From Brachypodium distachyon (lineage: Eukaryota; Streptophyta; Magnoliopsida; Poales; Poaceae), in contig NC_016134.3 of assembly GCF_000005505.3 (NCBI RefSeq), forward strand, positions 14,986,624 to 15,050,623: 64,000 nt of DNA, written 5' to 3'. Positions 47,900 through 61,400 of the stretch are shown piece by piece (position 1 is the stretch's first letter; each line of letters starts with the position of its first letter). A program made the position numbers and the translations under genes. The notes beneath the pieces were generated by a model that searched no databases, was not told the DNA's origin, and was given only the letters and a program-made list of their open reading frames with translations.

Positions 47900-48760
47900 A
47901 TCGTGGAAGGGCACACATTTAAAGGATTTTAGGAGAGCCAATGGTTTATGTTTTAATTGTGGAGAGAAGTTTGCCCCGAGAAATAGTGTGTGACGGTAGG
48001 AGCACATGTCAAGGCCCTAACTTCTGACATCTTGTCAGATGCTTTGGTGAGTAGACAGTATGATGAGGAAAATGATTGCCATGTGTCTCTACATGCTCTG
48101 TCTGTAGCTACATATTCAGGCACTATACAATTGAGAGCTTTAATAGTCAATCAAGTCCTGTTGTTACCGGTGGATTCAATAAGTTCTCACAGTTTCTGGA
48201 TAGCATTTTTGTTTCCAAGATCCAATGCAAGTTATACCTATGAGTAATACTAGAGTCAAAGTGCCTAATGGAGACACTCTTATGCACAAAACAAGAAGTT
48301 GGTTTTGAATGGTGGCTCCATGGCCATTACCTTTTCTCATGATATGAGGGTGCTGCAACTAGGAGGATATGATGGTATTCTGGCATGAACTGGATGGGGT
48401 ACTATGTCTTGTAATTGGGAACAAAAGTGGATTGAGTTCATCTACAACAAGAAATTTATCGGATTTCAAGGAATTAATCTAGTCCCGCAAACCGAGCTGT
48501 AGTCCTTAACTTCAGATCAACAAACAATTCAAAGGGAATGATTTGTAGGTAGTTGCAGAGTTATGTGCCATTGACTCCTCTGAGTTCCAGTTCAGTGAAG
48601 ATTTACCACCGGCTATATCTGCTCTTTTGCAACAATTCAATGAGCTTTTTTAGTAGCCACACCACCTTCCTCCACACAGGGAATTGCCGAATTGGACCAT
48701 GCCATTAACCTGCTACCCAATTCTCGGCCTATGAATAATAGACCATACATGTGTTTTGGG
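47900..48760 (+). pseudogene. Ty3/gypsy gag-protease-RT fragment, decayed
   Basis: The plus-strand translation in patches gives a gag zinc-knuckle start LCFNCGEKF (about 47935), protease VDSISSHSF (canonical DSGSSHSF; about 48175) and GGYDGIL (about 48375). The RT N-terminal approach FQFSEDLPPAISALLQQFNELF and INLLPNSRPMNNRPYM lies at about 48590-48755. Stops and frame changes separate the patches. No LTRs are recognised around it. Confidence 0.75.
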
Positions 48761-49289
48761 TCATGTCCGCATATTAGCGAACCCGTAAGGTCGCACTCTT
48801 AACGTCCGAAGGTTTGTAGTTGAACTAGAACATGTTTGTGGAATTGAGAAAAGCACGTCAAAAAATGTTCCGATAATTATTGGAAGTACTCCGAATATTA
48901 CTTAACGTACTTATGTAAGCTTAAAGTCAAAAACCACATTTAAGCCTAACCAAACAGGGCCTAAAGCTATTCTAATAGTCTAATATGCAAGTGTTGCAAG
49001 GGGTTTTCGCATGGAAAAAAGTGTTTTTGTGTTGTTGCGAGTACGATATCTCTAGATGCTACACACATCCGTTTTTTATGCCGCATACGTCACATCTCAT
49101 TTTATATCACTTTCTTTTTGCAATTAATGGGGATTTGTTGCATACAAATAATGTATTGTTGCATTGGTATGAATAAAAGGGTGTGGGCTTTTCTGGTGTA
49201 TTTTTGCATGGGTGTTGCATATGTACACAGATTCGACTTTTTTAAAAACTATATTGGACGGTGAGGAAGGAGGAGTCCGACCGGGTGAA

Positions 49290-49540
49290 AATATTAAGGG
49301 CTATTTTGTTTGAGCCCACGATTGCCTTGCCAAATATTTGGTTGCCAAAATTTTGGTTGAGGTTTTGCTTGCCCATGATTTGGCCAACTTTGACCAAAAA
49401 AATGAACTAGAGTTGGTAGTGAAGAATTGGCTTGCCAAAAAATTGGTTTTGATCCAAACAAGAACCAAATCTTGGTCAATGACCAAACATTTGGTAGGGC
49501 ATGGTTTGGCCACCACCCAGACATACCCTTATTCTCCGCT
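49290..49540. mobile_element. Possible MITE (Tourist/hAT type)
   Basis: A 240-bp low-complexity, CCAAA/TTTGG-rich block. It starts AAGGGCTATTTTGTTTGAG and ends GGTTTGGCCACCACCCAGACATACCC, with TTA on both sides. The TIRs are poor. Confidence 0.35.
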
Positions 49541-49605
49541 TCTTTTTACCAACTTCCAATTGACTTACCATATCGTTCATCCAATTTTTCCACATTGATA
49601 CCTTG

Positions 49606-49722
49606 TATTTTCTCCGTTCCATAATTCTTGTCAAAATATTACATGTATCTAACGCATTTTAGGAATAGATACATACATTTTTAGACAAATTTGAAACAAG
49701 AATTATGAAACAGATGGAGTAT
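49606..49722. mobile_element. Stowaway MITE
   Basis: Left arm TCTCCGTTCCATAATTCTTG and right arm CAAGAATTATGAAACAGATGGAG are inverted, about 115 bp. It is related to the MITE at 12208-12324. Confidence 0.7.
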
Positions 49723-49921
49723 TTTGGAAAGCTAGTTGCATGGCCACAGCAGCCCAAACGACTCATCATCTGAACAAAGTTTGTAACTCGCAAGTGATAA
49801 TGGTATCTTGCAAAATCGTATTTCCAAGACCGAGGGTAATACACTAATACTCCGTATGCAGTACCTATGTAGCAGTGGCATATTTGTTGGGCAATAGACA
49901 AAATGTGCCAATAGACAATTT

Positions 49922-49979
49922 GTGTCACGGTAGACTAGTTAAGTTAAGTTGTGTCACTGTAGACTAGTTAAGTTAAGTA
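49922..49979. repeat. 29-bp tandem duplication
   Basis: Two adjacent copies of a unit starting GTGTCACGGTAGACTAGTTA (49922 and 49951), with one mismatch (CGG/CTG). Confidence 0.8.
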
Positions 49980-50466
49980 AATTCACGTTAAACAAGTCCA
50001 AGCGGAGTATGTGAAACAACAGCGGAGGCGGCCGATCCTAGCCAAACCTCGTGGTGACGATAACACGATCTAGCCGTACCGTTGTAACCGTCCATCCTTG
50101 TGCTGCGGGTGATCGAACGGCCAGGGAAATCCGGGGTTTGGACTAGGCGGTAGCTTTGATGTGACTATTTTTCTATCCCTGTCATGATGTGTCAGTGGAC
50201 CCCAATTGTGTATTGTCTTGTCAACCGGCCGACCCGTCCGGTCAAGTTTACTGTGCGTTCAGGACAAGGATATTTGTCTCTCTCTCTCTCCTCTCGTCAT
50301 CCCCACTCTTGCCCAGTCCTCACTGTGCTTCTTCTTCTCCGGCCTCGTTCTGTTCCTCCGCATCCGCTCCAAATCCTATACCTCCAACCTTCGTTCTGTC
50401 CTGCCGTCTAGTTCCACGCACAAATGTGTGCCTCTCAGTGATCTTAGTACACGGCAAGTCCACAAG

Positions 50467-53400
50467 ATGAGTGAATCGAAGGTACCAACTATTATTAATT
50501 TTTTTTCTGTTCTTCCTTCTACTCAAGTTCTAGTTTAAGTTCACTCATCTTCTTTTTTTTTTCTGTTCTTCCTTCTGCTCAAGTTCAAGTTTAAGTTCAC
50601 TCATCTTCTGCCTTTATTACTTTTTATTGGTTTTTTCTTGTCTTCAAGTTTATCGCTATCCTTTTAACTTCACTATGAACTTCATAACGTTCACTATGTA
50701 CCTCCTGTCTTGAATAAGTTTCGGTTCCCATACTTAAGGTACATTGCAATGCAATCTTATATTCATGTCTTTCCCCTTCTATCCTGTACTACCATATCTC
50801 CTGTACCTCATGTACCTAAGCTTCCTTGCTTTCATTATGTAGTACCATACTATGTTCACTTATTGATGTACTCAATTAATAGTTCACTGAGTGTACGATT
50901 TCAACCTCATTGAATTTGTGCGTACTTACGTCCATATATTTACAGTTCAGAAAGTTGTCTTCCAACAATCGTTCCGAAATTCTTTCACCTTTTACCTGGT
51001 ACATCATGTACATTGAATTTGTCCGTACTCTTACCTTCATACATAGCATGTAATCAATAACTCTGTTCTACTCCTTCATGTACAGTCCAATGTACATCAT
51101 GTACTGAATGTTCTTACATTCATGCCTTACCTCCTTGATCTCGTACATCATGTACATTTCTTTTTAAATACTTATGGTCATGCACTGCAACGTCAAAAAC
51201 ACCAATGTACCTGCTTTAACCTTCATACAGAACTAGGCCATCTCATTCTGACAACCTCCCCGTGGTTCCCAGGGCACCGATGATGCCACCAAGTATGATA
51301 GCAATGAAGATACTCAAGCCTCTTCCAGCTCTAAGTCAGCAACCTCGAGGACATCAGCCAAGACTTTGTATTGGATTATCAAGAAATTTAATGAAGTAAA
51401 GGAGTGTGTACGAGAGATAGGGTTTGGTGGAACACTGGATGTGCCGCTGTGGAACTCGATTAGCAGAATCTTCAGCACTTGGTTACTGAAGAATGTTGAT
51501 TGTACAAATTGCGCAATAGTTGTTGATGCGATACGTGCTCTTCCATTTGGACCAATCGATGTGAACCGGGCATTTGGTATACCATGCGGAACTCGTGATG
51601 TCCTAGGCCCAGAGACCAAGATATCCGAAACAACGTTGGCATACATCCGTGAGCAAGCTGGGATGCTTGCAAACAAGATTAGCCTAAAAGAAGCTGAGAA
51701 GATCGTTCTCATGGACCTTACGCCAGAGAGTACCAGATTGCAAAAAGGATTCTTTCAAGATGGCTTATGTCATAATTCTTATAGGTCACATGCTGTCACC
51801 ATCCACTAAGTACGATCACGTTAACCCTGATTTCCTTGGTGCATTGCGTTGTACAGACGAGATCGGAGAGTACAACTGGTGTGCATATGTCATCAAAGGT
51901 ATAATTGATGCTGCTAAGAGAGTACAGGATGACATTTCTATGAACAAAGTTGTTTCGAACATTGCTGGTTGTCACATATTTTTGCAGGTATGACCTTGTT
52001 ATGTCACCACAGAAATCATTCATTCATGATGATTGCCATCGCCTTCTTATTCCTCCAACTCTCACATTCTTACATTTCTTCACTAACCAGATACACTATC
52101 TGGATAATCTATTGCTTGGGTCACTTCAACCATCGAAGAATGTATTTCCTCGTTGCAAGGCATTCCCAACTGATGTGTTGAACAAGCTGATACTGGCGGA
52201 TACTAAGCCTGGAGGCAGCTACGGTTTGAAGCAGGTACAATGGCCTAACCTTTGCTTCTCCTCAACTTTAAAGTAACTTCCTATGTCCTTACATACCAGT
52301 TTTCTTGTACAATTCAATGCACGAGGTACATTCCGTGCCTCTTCCGCACCAATTCCTTGTCCTGCAAAGAGTCCTCCCATCACGACAACTGCGACCACAC
52401 CTCCTGCGAGGCCTCATGCACCAGCAAATTCTTTCGCAAGTCTCCCAATGAGTGCAGCAACACTGCCACGCTTCCTTCGAGAAAAGTACCCAGCTATGGT
52501 ACTATTAAATTTCATATATATTGCAATGCACCTGTAAATATGCTTTATCCTCTATCACATGTATTTTCTATGTACTACTGCAGAGCAATTCAGTGCTTGC
52601 AGCTGCTTTCAAAAAGTATAATGCAAACATGACGAGAGCAATGCATGAGAGGCACATAGCTGAGAAAAACAGCACACTTGAACAGAATTTGTGGCTTGAT
52701 GATCAGGTCTTTGGTTTCATTCATTCTGGCAACCTTGAAAATTAGTCGTCTGTATCCGGTCCTCCTAGCGAAGGTATGTGTTCTCTAATGCAATGTTCAT
52801 ACCTTGAGCTCAAGCTAACTGCAAGGACCTTGTCTTAGCTTGTGCGCATGGTTCCATCAACAGCCTCAACAATCAACAACATTTGACCTCTCAAAATGAA
52901 GGTACTAAACATGTCTCAACATCTAGCAGCTGATTATATGTCTAACCTTTGAGTTTTAACAATCAGGAGACAGCAAAGATTGTGGAGCTCAACCAACAAC
53001 CAAGAGGTGTTCCACTGGAACCAACGATCCTACCATGAAGAAAGCTAAGCCATGCACGTCAGGTACATGAAGTACCTCCATGATGTACTTACTACTTGCG
53101 ATTGAATATTTAACAATCATAGCTTCGACTTTAGATACTACAAGATGTACCTTCAACCACATGGATTTTGATCCACCTTCATTTGATCTTGGGATCGACA
53201 CACCACACAATATCACTGAACGAATGTGACATCAATCGCAGCTTCAAATGATGATGCAACCAGAACTCCACCACCCACTACTCTCACCCCATGTTCTCCG
53301 GCTGCTACAAAAATGGTCAATGAAACTGTCATGGCAGATTTGATTTTTAGGACAAACTATTTAGACTGCCCTGAGAGTAGAGTCATGTTTGGCCACTGCT

Positions 53401-54708
53401 CTGCATCTCCACCAGACAGGCGCCGGACCAAAGTTGGACGGTTTGCCCCATCCCCTTGGTCAGATGGGTACATCCATCCCAAACCAGACATTGATTTAAT
53501 GGTTGCTCTCATGGACTGGTGTGCCGACGCAGGTCCACAGTACTTGAACATGTAAGGAGTGCATACATTACTTTCCTTTTACTTGTTTCGGTCATGTTAT
53601 GTACTCTCTAATGAGTATATCTTTGTTCTCAGCACATGGTTGACAGTTGAATTACCTTGTTTCATCACTATCTTGGGTACTCATGTGAGGGATCAACTTG
53701 TCCATTCCGAGATGCTCGACTTTGAGATGCGTGACCTGCTTGTAAGACGATTAACTCAGCTAGACACAAACATGATGTACAGCTGCAAGATGCGTTGGCG
53801 TCATATGCTAGAAAGTGATTTCTCGGTACATTTTTTAATCCTCTCTTTTCTTACCTGTCCTAACAAAATAACAAATCGAAAATGCATTGATTGTGTCTTA
53901 CGTACTTGCACCGGTTAGATCTCTGTTCTTGCAGTAGCTGAAGTCACGTCTGCGGTGTCTATCCGACAACAATTCATTGGTGACAGTATTCAGTACAACA
54001 TGTCATGCACCCGAATGGTACGGATCGCATCCAGTACAAAGGCTCCCCACACGTGTTCCTTCCTCACACTCTTTCTTGTCTTAAATTTGTTTCCAGTTTG
54101 CAGTCCCTTCATTTGTTAACAAATATTGGTCAGCCTATATGTTCGACATGAAGGAGGAATTTATCCACGTGCTAGATCCATTCTTGCAGCAGGATTCTAC
54201 TGGAAAAATGAAAGATCTGCATGTACACACATCAGGTCTCATCCATGAGAAGTTGTTTGATTGTTTGAACACCTGTTTTGAGAACTGGGATCCTACGAAG
54301 AAAGACCGGCCCCTAGTTTTCCCTGTGTTGACAGCTGACACATTCGACAAGTAACCTATCCTTTTTCACCCACCGTCATATCAAGTACAAAACAAATTTT
54401 CTGTGTACTTATTACATAATAAATCTTACCTGCAGGAAGCAGAGTGGCCTCTGTATGGTGCACTGCATTAGGAATTACAACGGTGATGAGCTAGAACAAC
54501 CACTGGCATTGGTAAGATGTCCAAAAATTAATCTCATGCAACAACTTCTGTACTCAGGTACAACAATAATAACAGTGTTGCAGTATTGCAGAAAGGTTAC
54601 ACGAGGATGAAGCACACATTCCTGTCTGAACTCCTCAGTATTGAGAAGAACAAGACCCGACTTCCGGTTCCTGTGTTGAAGATCATCGGTGAACCAAAAG
54701 AGTTTTGA
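50467..54708 (+). CDS. Transposon-type gene with plant-mobile-like N-terminus and degenerate Ulp1/C48-like C-terminus
   Basis: Multi-exon model: 50467-50481 (MSESK), 51273-51987, 52091-52234, an exon about 52370-52498, about 52585-52708, then about 53330-53550, 53640-53822, about 54097-54351, 54437-54511 and about 54593-54708 (stop TGA). N-terminal motifs are FGGTLDVPLWNS, MLSPSTKYDHVNPDFLGAL, YNWCAYVIKGI and HIFLQ|IHYLDNLLLG. The C-terminal domain includes YWSAYMFDMKEEFIHVLDPF and SGLCMVHCIRNYNGDELEQP, the layout of grass transposon Ulp1-like (C48 cysteine peptidase) proteins. The positions expected for catalytic His and Cys read Tyr and Ser. Exon 2 is one base too long, consistent with an extra A in the run near 51740, so the copy is probably non-functional. 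Several middle exons are uncertain. No transposase motif is visible. Confidence 0.6.
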
Positions 54709-55421
54709 TGCCAATGTCCCTAGGAACCCTGTTTTATCCTGCCCTTCAAGTAGTACCTTGACAATTCCAATATGTTCCTATCATAGTTGTGATGAATGAC
54801 AGTACTATGTATGCACTTCGTACCACTGTCTCATGGATTTATTTCAACGTATGGTACCATGTATGTCGTATACTCTTCTGGTCCAACCGTTGTGCTCGTA
54901 TGGTTTCATCCATGAGTCCATCTTCCATATATCTTCATATCTTCCATATATCCATCTGTTGTTCCAAACAACAACCATCGAGCTGCTTCTTCAAATAAGG
55001 TACTGCAATATGTACCATCTAACTGATCGAATAGTCAGTACATACAAATCCCCCCTCTAATGTACCTCCATTACATGTACTTGTAAATAAATGGAAGTAC
55101 AACCATGAGTGCCTGAGGTACTTATTGATCGTTAGATGTTTTCCATGTTGCCTCATATTGAACACAGATGCATCGTATTCATGGTCAAAAAGACTACTCG
55201 TCGCAGTCTCTCATAATCATGAGTACGTGCTGTACATTGACATCTCATATACTACATAGCCACGACATAATGACTCATCAAGTTCTTCTCCTCCGTACAT
55301 TGTGAACGAAGACAAAATATAGTGCATAGCCACAATAACGTGCATAGTACCATCATTCATACAGTTCTTCCAAACCCCCACAAACGGTAATAAAGTCTAA
55401 ATATTATGTTGCTTCAACGGA
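54709..55421. other. Spacer between convergent genes
   Basis: Noncoding, rich in GTAC words. It separates the stop of the plus gene (54708) and the stop of the minus gene (55422). Confidence 0.5.
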
Positions 55422-58400
55422 TCACAAAGTACATGCTCCCTCACTCTTCACTGGTGCTACCATTTCTGCTTGTTTCTTCAGTGCCTTGCTCATGTACATC
55501 TTCTTTGAGAACCTCCGCCTTTCATAAACCCTGACACCAAGAATTTCAACTGAAGAATCTACAGGTACAATAACAATAAGCGTTCTCAACATATAACGAT
55601 AAGCGATCTCGTATTACAGTATGTCAAAATCAGAACCTGATAACTCTATGTTTGGTGCCTCCTCATTATTTTTATCCGCACTGCTGTTCTCAGCAAAATT
55701 CTTCCCTTTTTCACGTGGTCCCGCATCATTCCAAAACTTATGTACACGAGTACTGAAATATTGTGCTATTTTTTATGCAAGTACATGGAAACAACTCACA
55801 TTGTGGCGTCCTGTCAAATATATGTGCTTCTCTTTCGAGTTCCTTCTCTCTACCACCTACATCATCTGTAAATTGAACACATGTTATATTTTTATCTAAT
55901 TGAAACAATGACCTACAGCTAGCACCAATGTTTCTCCTATCTAAATCACCTGCCACTATTTCATCCGCAGGAGGTGTCATGAAAAAGCTATTGATCAAAT
56001 CATTGACATTATCAGAGTTGTTACTTCCAGATCCTGCATTCCCACTTGGTGCCTCATATGATCTCCTCTCATTCGCAGCCTTTGTTTGCACACAAATCAT
56101 CAACGCCTCATGAAATACAATTTTCCCATAATCAAGTCCAAAAAAATATAAGATACCTTCGAATTCTGGTACTTCGTTCCCACGAAACGATGATCCAGCA
56201 TCAACGGCTTCCATACGACAAGAGCGAATTGTTCCTGCACAGTGACATAAAATCCGATTACATATTGTGTTTCATGCAACTACCATGAATTCATAAGTTA
56301 ATTGAGTTATGCCAAATCAATACCATCTTCTACTGCAACTACATTTCCAGACACCTCTTCCTCTTCTCCGAACGCACCATGCACACCAGCTTTGATGTCT
56401 GCCATGTGCTTCCCAAATTATACTCAAAAAATATAATATCCTCCAAGGTATACTCCATAAATGTATTGTCCTATAAGGTACGGATGAACGTACCTGCCCG
56501 ACACTCTTTTTCCTTGGCTTCCTCCATGTTACATTCAGTGCGTACATCATCTGCGCGGAACAACCTTTTAGGTACACATAAAAAATGTTTCATCCTAACT
56601 ACGAAAGTAGTAACCAAACACAATCACGTACTGCCTGTTGCGATGCCATGCATAACATCTTCTCCAGTATTTCCCACTGGGTGGCTACCTTCGTCACCTG
56701 ACACATCACATACATACTATGTGTTTCAACTACAAGTACGGAAGATTAAGAAGATTGTTCTACTATCATTTACCTTCAATATGAATCCCCACTTCATCAG
56801 ATGGATTTTCCGAGGCATTCCTACTCGTCTGTGCCCTACATATTTCAATAATTTGTACGGTACGTTCACATAACCATATTTATTAGCATGGAAATTTATT
56901 CACCTTCTATGCACTTTACCTTTTAGACGTTTTGCTTCCTTCCGGTCCAATGTATATGCTACCTGAGTTTTATGTATATGTTACATTCAAAAACCATAGC
57001 AACAAACACATTCATATCTTACCTTCTCTAGATTGCTTCTCTCCCGCTTGACTCAGGTTGCTGCTCTCTCTGATGTTATCACTCTTGTGCATTCGTCCAA
57101 CTGTCAACTCATGTTAGTCATATTTCTCAAAAAAAATCCAATGTAAAACCCAAATGCATAATTTCTTAAAACGGTACCTTCACCTGTCTCTCCGCCCACT
57201 GCTGCCGGCCTTTCAGTTTCTTCGTCGGTGCATAGTCTATTCACACTCTTCAACGATGGATTAGCTGTATGAATTAGTTTCACCTCCATTACATACATAT
57301 CTTTTTATCCAGTGTATAAAAAGCTGTGCTAAAAATTGAACCTGATGTCGCCTCATCGTGTATTGATTGCTGCTGTTCTTGAACATCTACTAACAGATAA
57401 CTTTATTATACTGAAAGATGATACCATTACACCATGTTAGAAGTGCAGATAAATTTCATGTACCTCCCATTCCATGCACATCAGAGGTTGTGCGCTCTTC
57501 TGATTCGTCAGATGAAGTCTCGTTCTCCAGAAATCAGTTACCCTTTGCACCAGAGCATTTTTCCTGCTCTCTAGCTTCTTTTTCAAATCTTCAATCAGAA
57601 AGACATCTCAGTCATGATGATCTTTTATCACCTTCATCAATTTTGTGTAATGCTAGAGCTTCTTTGCTTGCCTTCCAGTCTTCTCCTTCTTCTTATCGGT
57701 ACTCTCATTTCTGTAACATCCCAAAATTTCAAATTCTTTCATATGCATTGCATCCATGAGCATCATGCCACAATTGCATATTTGAATTCAAATTTGAATC
57801 TCAAAAGGCTTTGAAAAGACTTTATTTCAATTTAAACCCTAGGGTTTACACCCATTTGAGCTTTGGATCTTCAAACCAATAAGGTTTACTTATAAAAGGG
57901 GTTTATTGCATAAATAAGCTATCCCATAATTTTTGGATAATTATTTGGAGTTGAAAACCTATTTTATTTAAATAGTTTTATAGCCCTAAAGGCATTTATA
58001 GGGCCAATGTATTTTTATATATTTTATTTTGAGGCGAAATTGCTCCCAAAAGTTGAAACATGATAGAACATGATTTTACAAATTTTCTGGAATTTATTTG
58101 GACCAATTTGGAGTTCAAAATCAAAATTTATCAAAGAAATGAGAAAAAGGGAAAAAAAAGAAAAAAAAGGGTAAACCGGACCGGTGCGACCACTTGGGCC
58201 GAACCGGCCCAGAACCGACAGCGCCCGAACCAAACCAGCCTGCGCGCGCGCCCGCAGACGCTGACAGGTGGGGCCCACCTGTCAAGCTTCGTCTTCGTTA
58301 GGAAACGGGCGCCGAGTCCGCGCCGGACTCGCCGCGCACCTTCGCCACCCCGCCGATTTAGGCCTTCCCGAAGCTGCGCGCCCGCGTCCCTATAAAGCCT

Positions 58401-61400
58401 AGAGCTCCCTCTTCTTTTCCCCTCTGTTTGCCCGCACTCGCACGCACCCACGCTGCCAGATTTCGCCGCCGAAGAGCTCTGCCGCCGCCGCCGTTCTCGC
58501 ACCGCGCCGACCTCGCGGTGAGCCACTCCGCCCGCACCTTCAAATTTCTGGAGCGTTTTCTCCGTGTGCTTCTTTTGACACCCGCCGTCTTCGCTTTCGT
58601 GCACTGCAGCGCCCGACGACCTGAGCCCGAAGCTCACCGGAGCTCCGCCACCCGCCGCCGTCTTCGCGCCGTCCTAGGCAAGGCGTCCGACCGCCCCGAG
58701 GAGCGCCGACCCCGTCATCGTCTTCGCCGTGCCACACCGCCTCGTCTCCGCGCTTCCCCGGCCCGAATCCCCACCGGAACTGCCCGCCGCCGCGTCCCCG
58801 CGCTCGCCGGAGCTCCGCCGGAACCCTCGCGCCGCCGGTAATCTCCCATGTTCCATCTCAGCCGTCCATCCATCTCCAACGGCTGAGATTAGATCCATTT
58901 TTATTCACTTAAACGAACCAGTACCGACGAATGAGAACGTGACACGTGGCACCTATTTTATAAGACGAAAAATCTAATTTTAATTCTTGGAATAATTAGA
59001 AATGGCACTTTTGCAAAAAAGCTCCTGTAACTTCAAATGCTCATAACATTTAAACCCTTTGGCCAAATTTGACAAAATTGACCTTTTTGGAAAGTTCTCA
59101 ACTTGTAGAACCTTTTGGCACTGTCCAATTTTAAATTTGAATTTTTGAATCACATTCAAATTATAGAATAGTGTTTTATGCCATTTAATTCATAACTAAT
59201 TATTTAGAAGTCATTTTTAATTGAAACCAGTTCCCAAAAATTTGTTTTATTGTCCTCTATCCTATGGAACAGAGAAATAAATATTTTGAGTTAATTTATT
59301 TGGCTGATGCCAATAAAACCTCATTTTAGGGTTTAAACCCTAACCTTTGCTATTTGTTTAAAACCATAATTACATGTGCTTAATTATTAATGCCTTGGAC
59401 CAGTAGATCACCCGAATAAAATGAACCCACTCATGTCACATGTTTTGCATCACATCATGGCATACATATATTCTTTTGTTTGTGTGGTGTGTTTATGTAT
59501 GCAATGTTTGTATTGTTTAGTTTTCTCGGAGAGCGAACTGTATGATTGTGAAGAGTGCTTGAATACTAACTGCTATCAAGGCAACTTCACTTTGATCATC
59601 ATCCCATTATTTTATTATGCACTAGATTTCATTAGTTGCATTGTTAGGGTTATCATTGTATCTATGCTAGCTATGATCTCTCCTAGTAGTATAGGATACC
59701 CTTACCATGTCCTTACCACCAATTGCCATCGTGGTAGTAAAATGCTATGCTATGATAATATACGAGGGTGGTATTACTACAATGTGATACTATTGAATTA
59801 CAATATGGTTTTCCTAGTGTATGGCAAAACAAGTAATTCAATGAACCGTCCTGGGTGGGCTGCTTTGAGGAAGTGGAGATGTATGTGACGTCAGGTCCAT
59901 TTCTATGGGTCCATTTCTATGAGTCGTCTCGCAATTTCTATGGGAGCGCCTGCGTTGCAACTAAGGAATGCCACCCGGGGTAACCAGAGACTAGATTAGT
60001 TTCCTGTTTAGTAGCTTCCAGTACAACCACATGGTATTATGGGCTCTGCCAGGATGGATGTAAGAAATATGAACCCGGATCCGAGGTGACATTGGTATGT
60101 AGCAGTGTAGGTGGGGGCACGTCCCTCAGGTGGTCTGGGAGATTATGTTCTGAAAATTCCTGTAGTCGATGCCGTTGCTACTCTACCCTGAGGACAGCAA
60201 GGGATTAACACGTCGATTTCTTGCGGGTAAAGTGTACCACCTCTCGAGAGTCAAACTAAGTACTTAGCCGTGTCCCCGGTTACGGACAATTATGAGCAAC
60301 TAGATATTGGGGCTGTAAGGAAGGTCTCATTCCAATTTTCTAATAAAATGAATGGTTTGAACTGGGTAGGAGCATTGATGTTTCTACTCAATGTGCCTAG
60401 GTTAATAGGAGCATGGTGTTTCTATCCGCGTCCAATAGATTTTAAAACTATTTGTTTAAAAATGATAGGATTGAACTATGATGCTTTTATGCAAGCAGCC
60501 AAACTCCACATAGCCAAATTATACATGTACTTGGTAGGTCCTTTATAACTCTGGTGAACTTGCCAATACATTCAAATGTATTGACCACGTAGTGGCTGCA
60601 ATTAACAATGCAGGTGGATCCGACGATGAGTGAGGTTCGTCGTTATGTTGTGGGTCATGTGCTTACATTCTAACATGCTCTCACCGTGGAGTAGTTGAGG
60701 CCCTTTTATTCTACCCTTTTCCGCGGCAGTTTTGAAACATTGTTTTATGATGATGAAACAATATTTGTTTTATGCTGGCCCAAGAGGTCATGCGGGGTTG
60801 TAAGTACTATTTAAATTCTGGATGATGCGATGTAATAAAGTACTTTTGACCTTTGTTTCTGTATATTTCATCGTGAAACTGTGTGTGCTGGTGAGTCGAT
60901 CTAGGGACTAGCACAGTAAGCACAGAGATCGAACCCTTGTAAGGGGGAGGATCGCTTCAATTTCTTGGTCCGGGTACACCAGAACGTTGTACCTCTGTCT
61001 GATCATTCCGGTGCAAAAAATACATGACTATAGTTACATCGAGACATAATAATATAATCTATGACTGTACCTAAACGACACAACTATGTTCATGTACTGA
61101 CCTTGTAGTACCCATACCAATTCCTAACATCAACACTGTGTGTGTTCTTATCCATGTTGATCAGAAAATCGAGTTTAGCCTTCGTATAATATTTCACTCT
61201 TGGGAATGCCAAAGATTGCACTTTGTGTTGTGCAAAATCTATGGTATCCATGTAAAAGATCTGCAAAACGCATGCACGAATCACCGTAAGCTACCATAAT
61301 TCATTGCAAATACTTAATACCAGAAGTTACATATATCAGTTCTTCACCTCATAAACCTTCCTCGCGGCTACACCAAGGCAGTCAAGTACACACCTTGCAT

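Larger units (their letters stand above)
50450..57711. repeat. GTAC-rich noncoding domain, left part
   Basis: The tetramer GTAC, often within TGTACA, ATGTAC or GGTAC contexts, occurs about 18 times in 50700-51250, roughly nine times the number expected from base composition. It is also frequent in the other introns and in the 54.7-57.7 kb interval. Coding exons are much poorer in it. The pattern resumes right of the solo LTR. Confidence 0.75.

Noticed and set aside
59421..59888. A 155-codon open frame inside the solo LTR
   Set aside because: No motif, Tyr/Cys-rich low-quality translation, and it lies in an LTR with clear TSDs.
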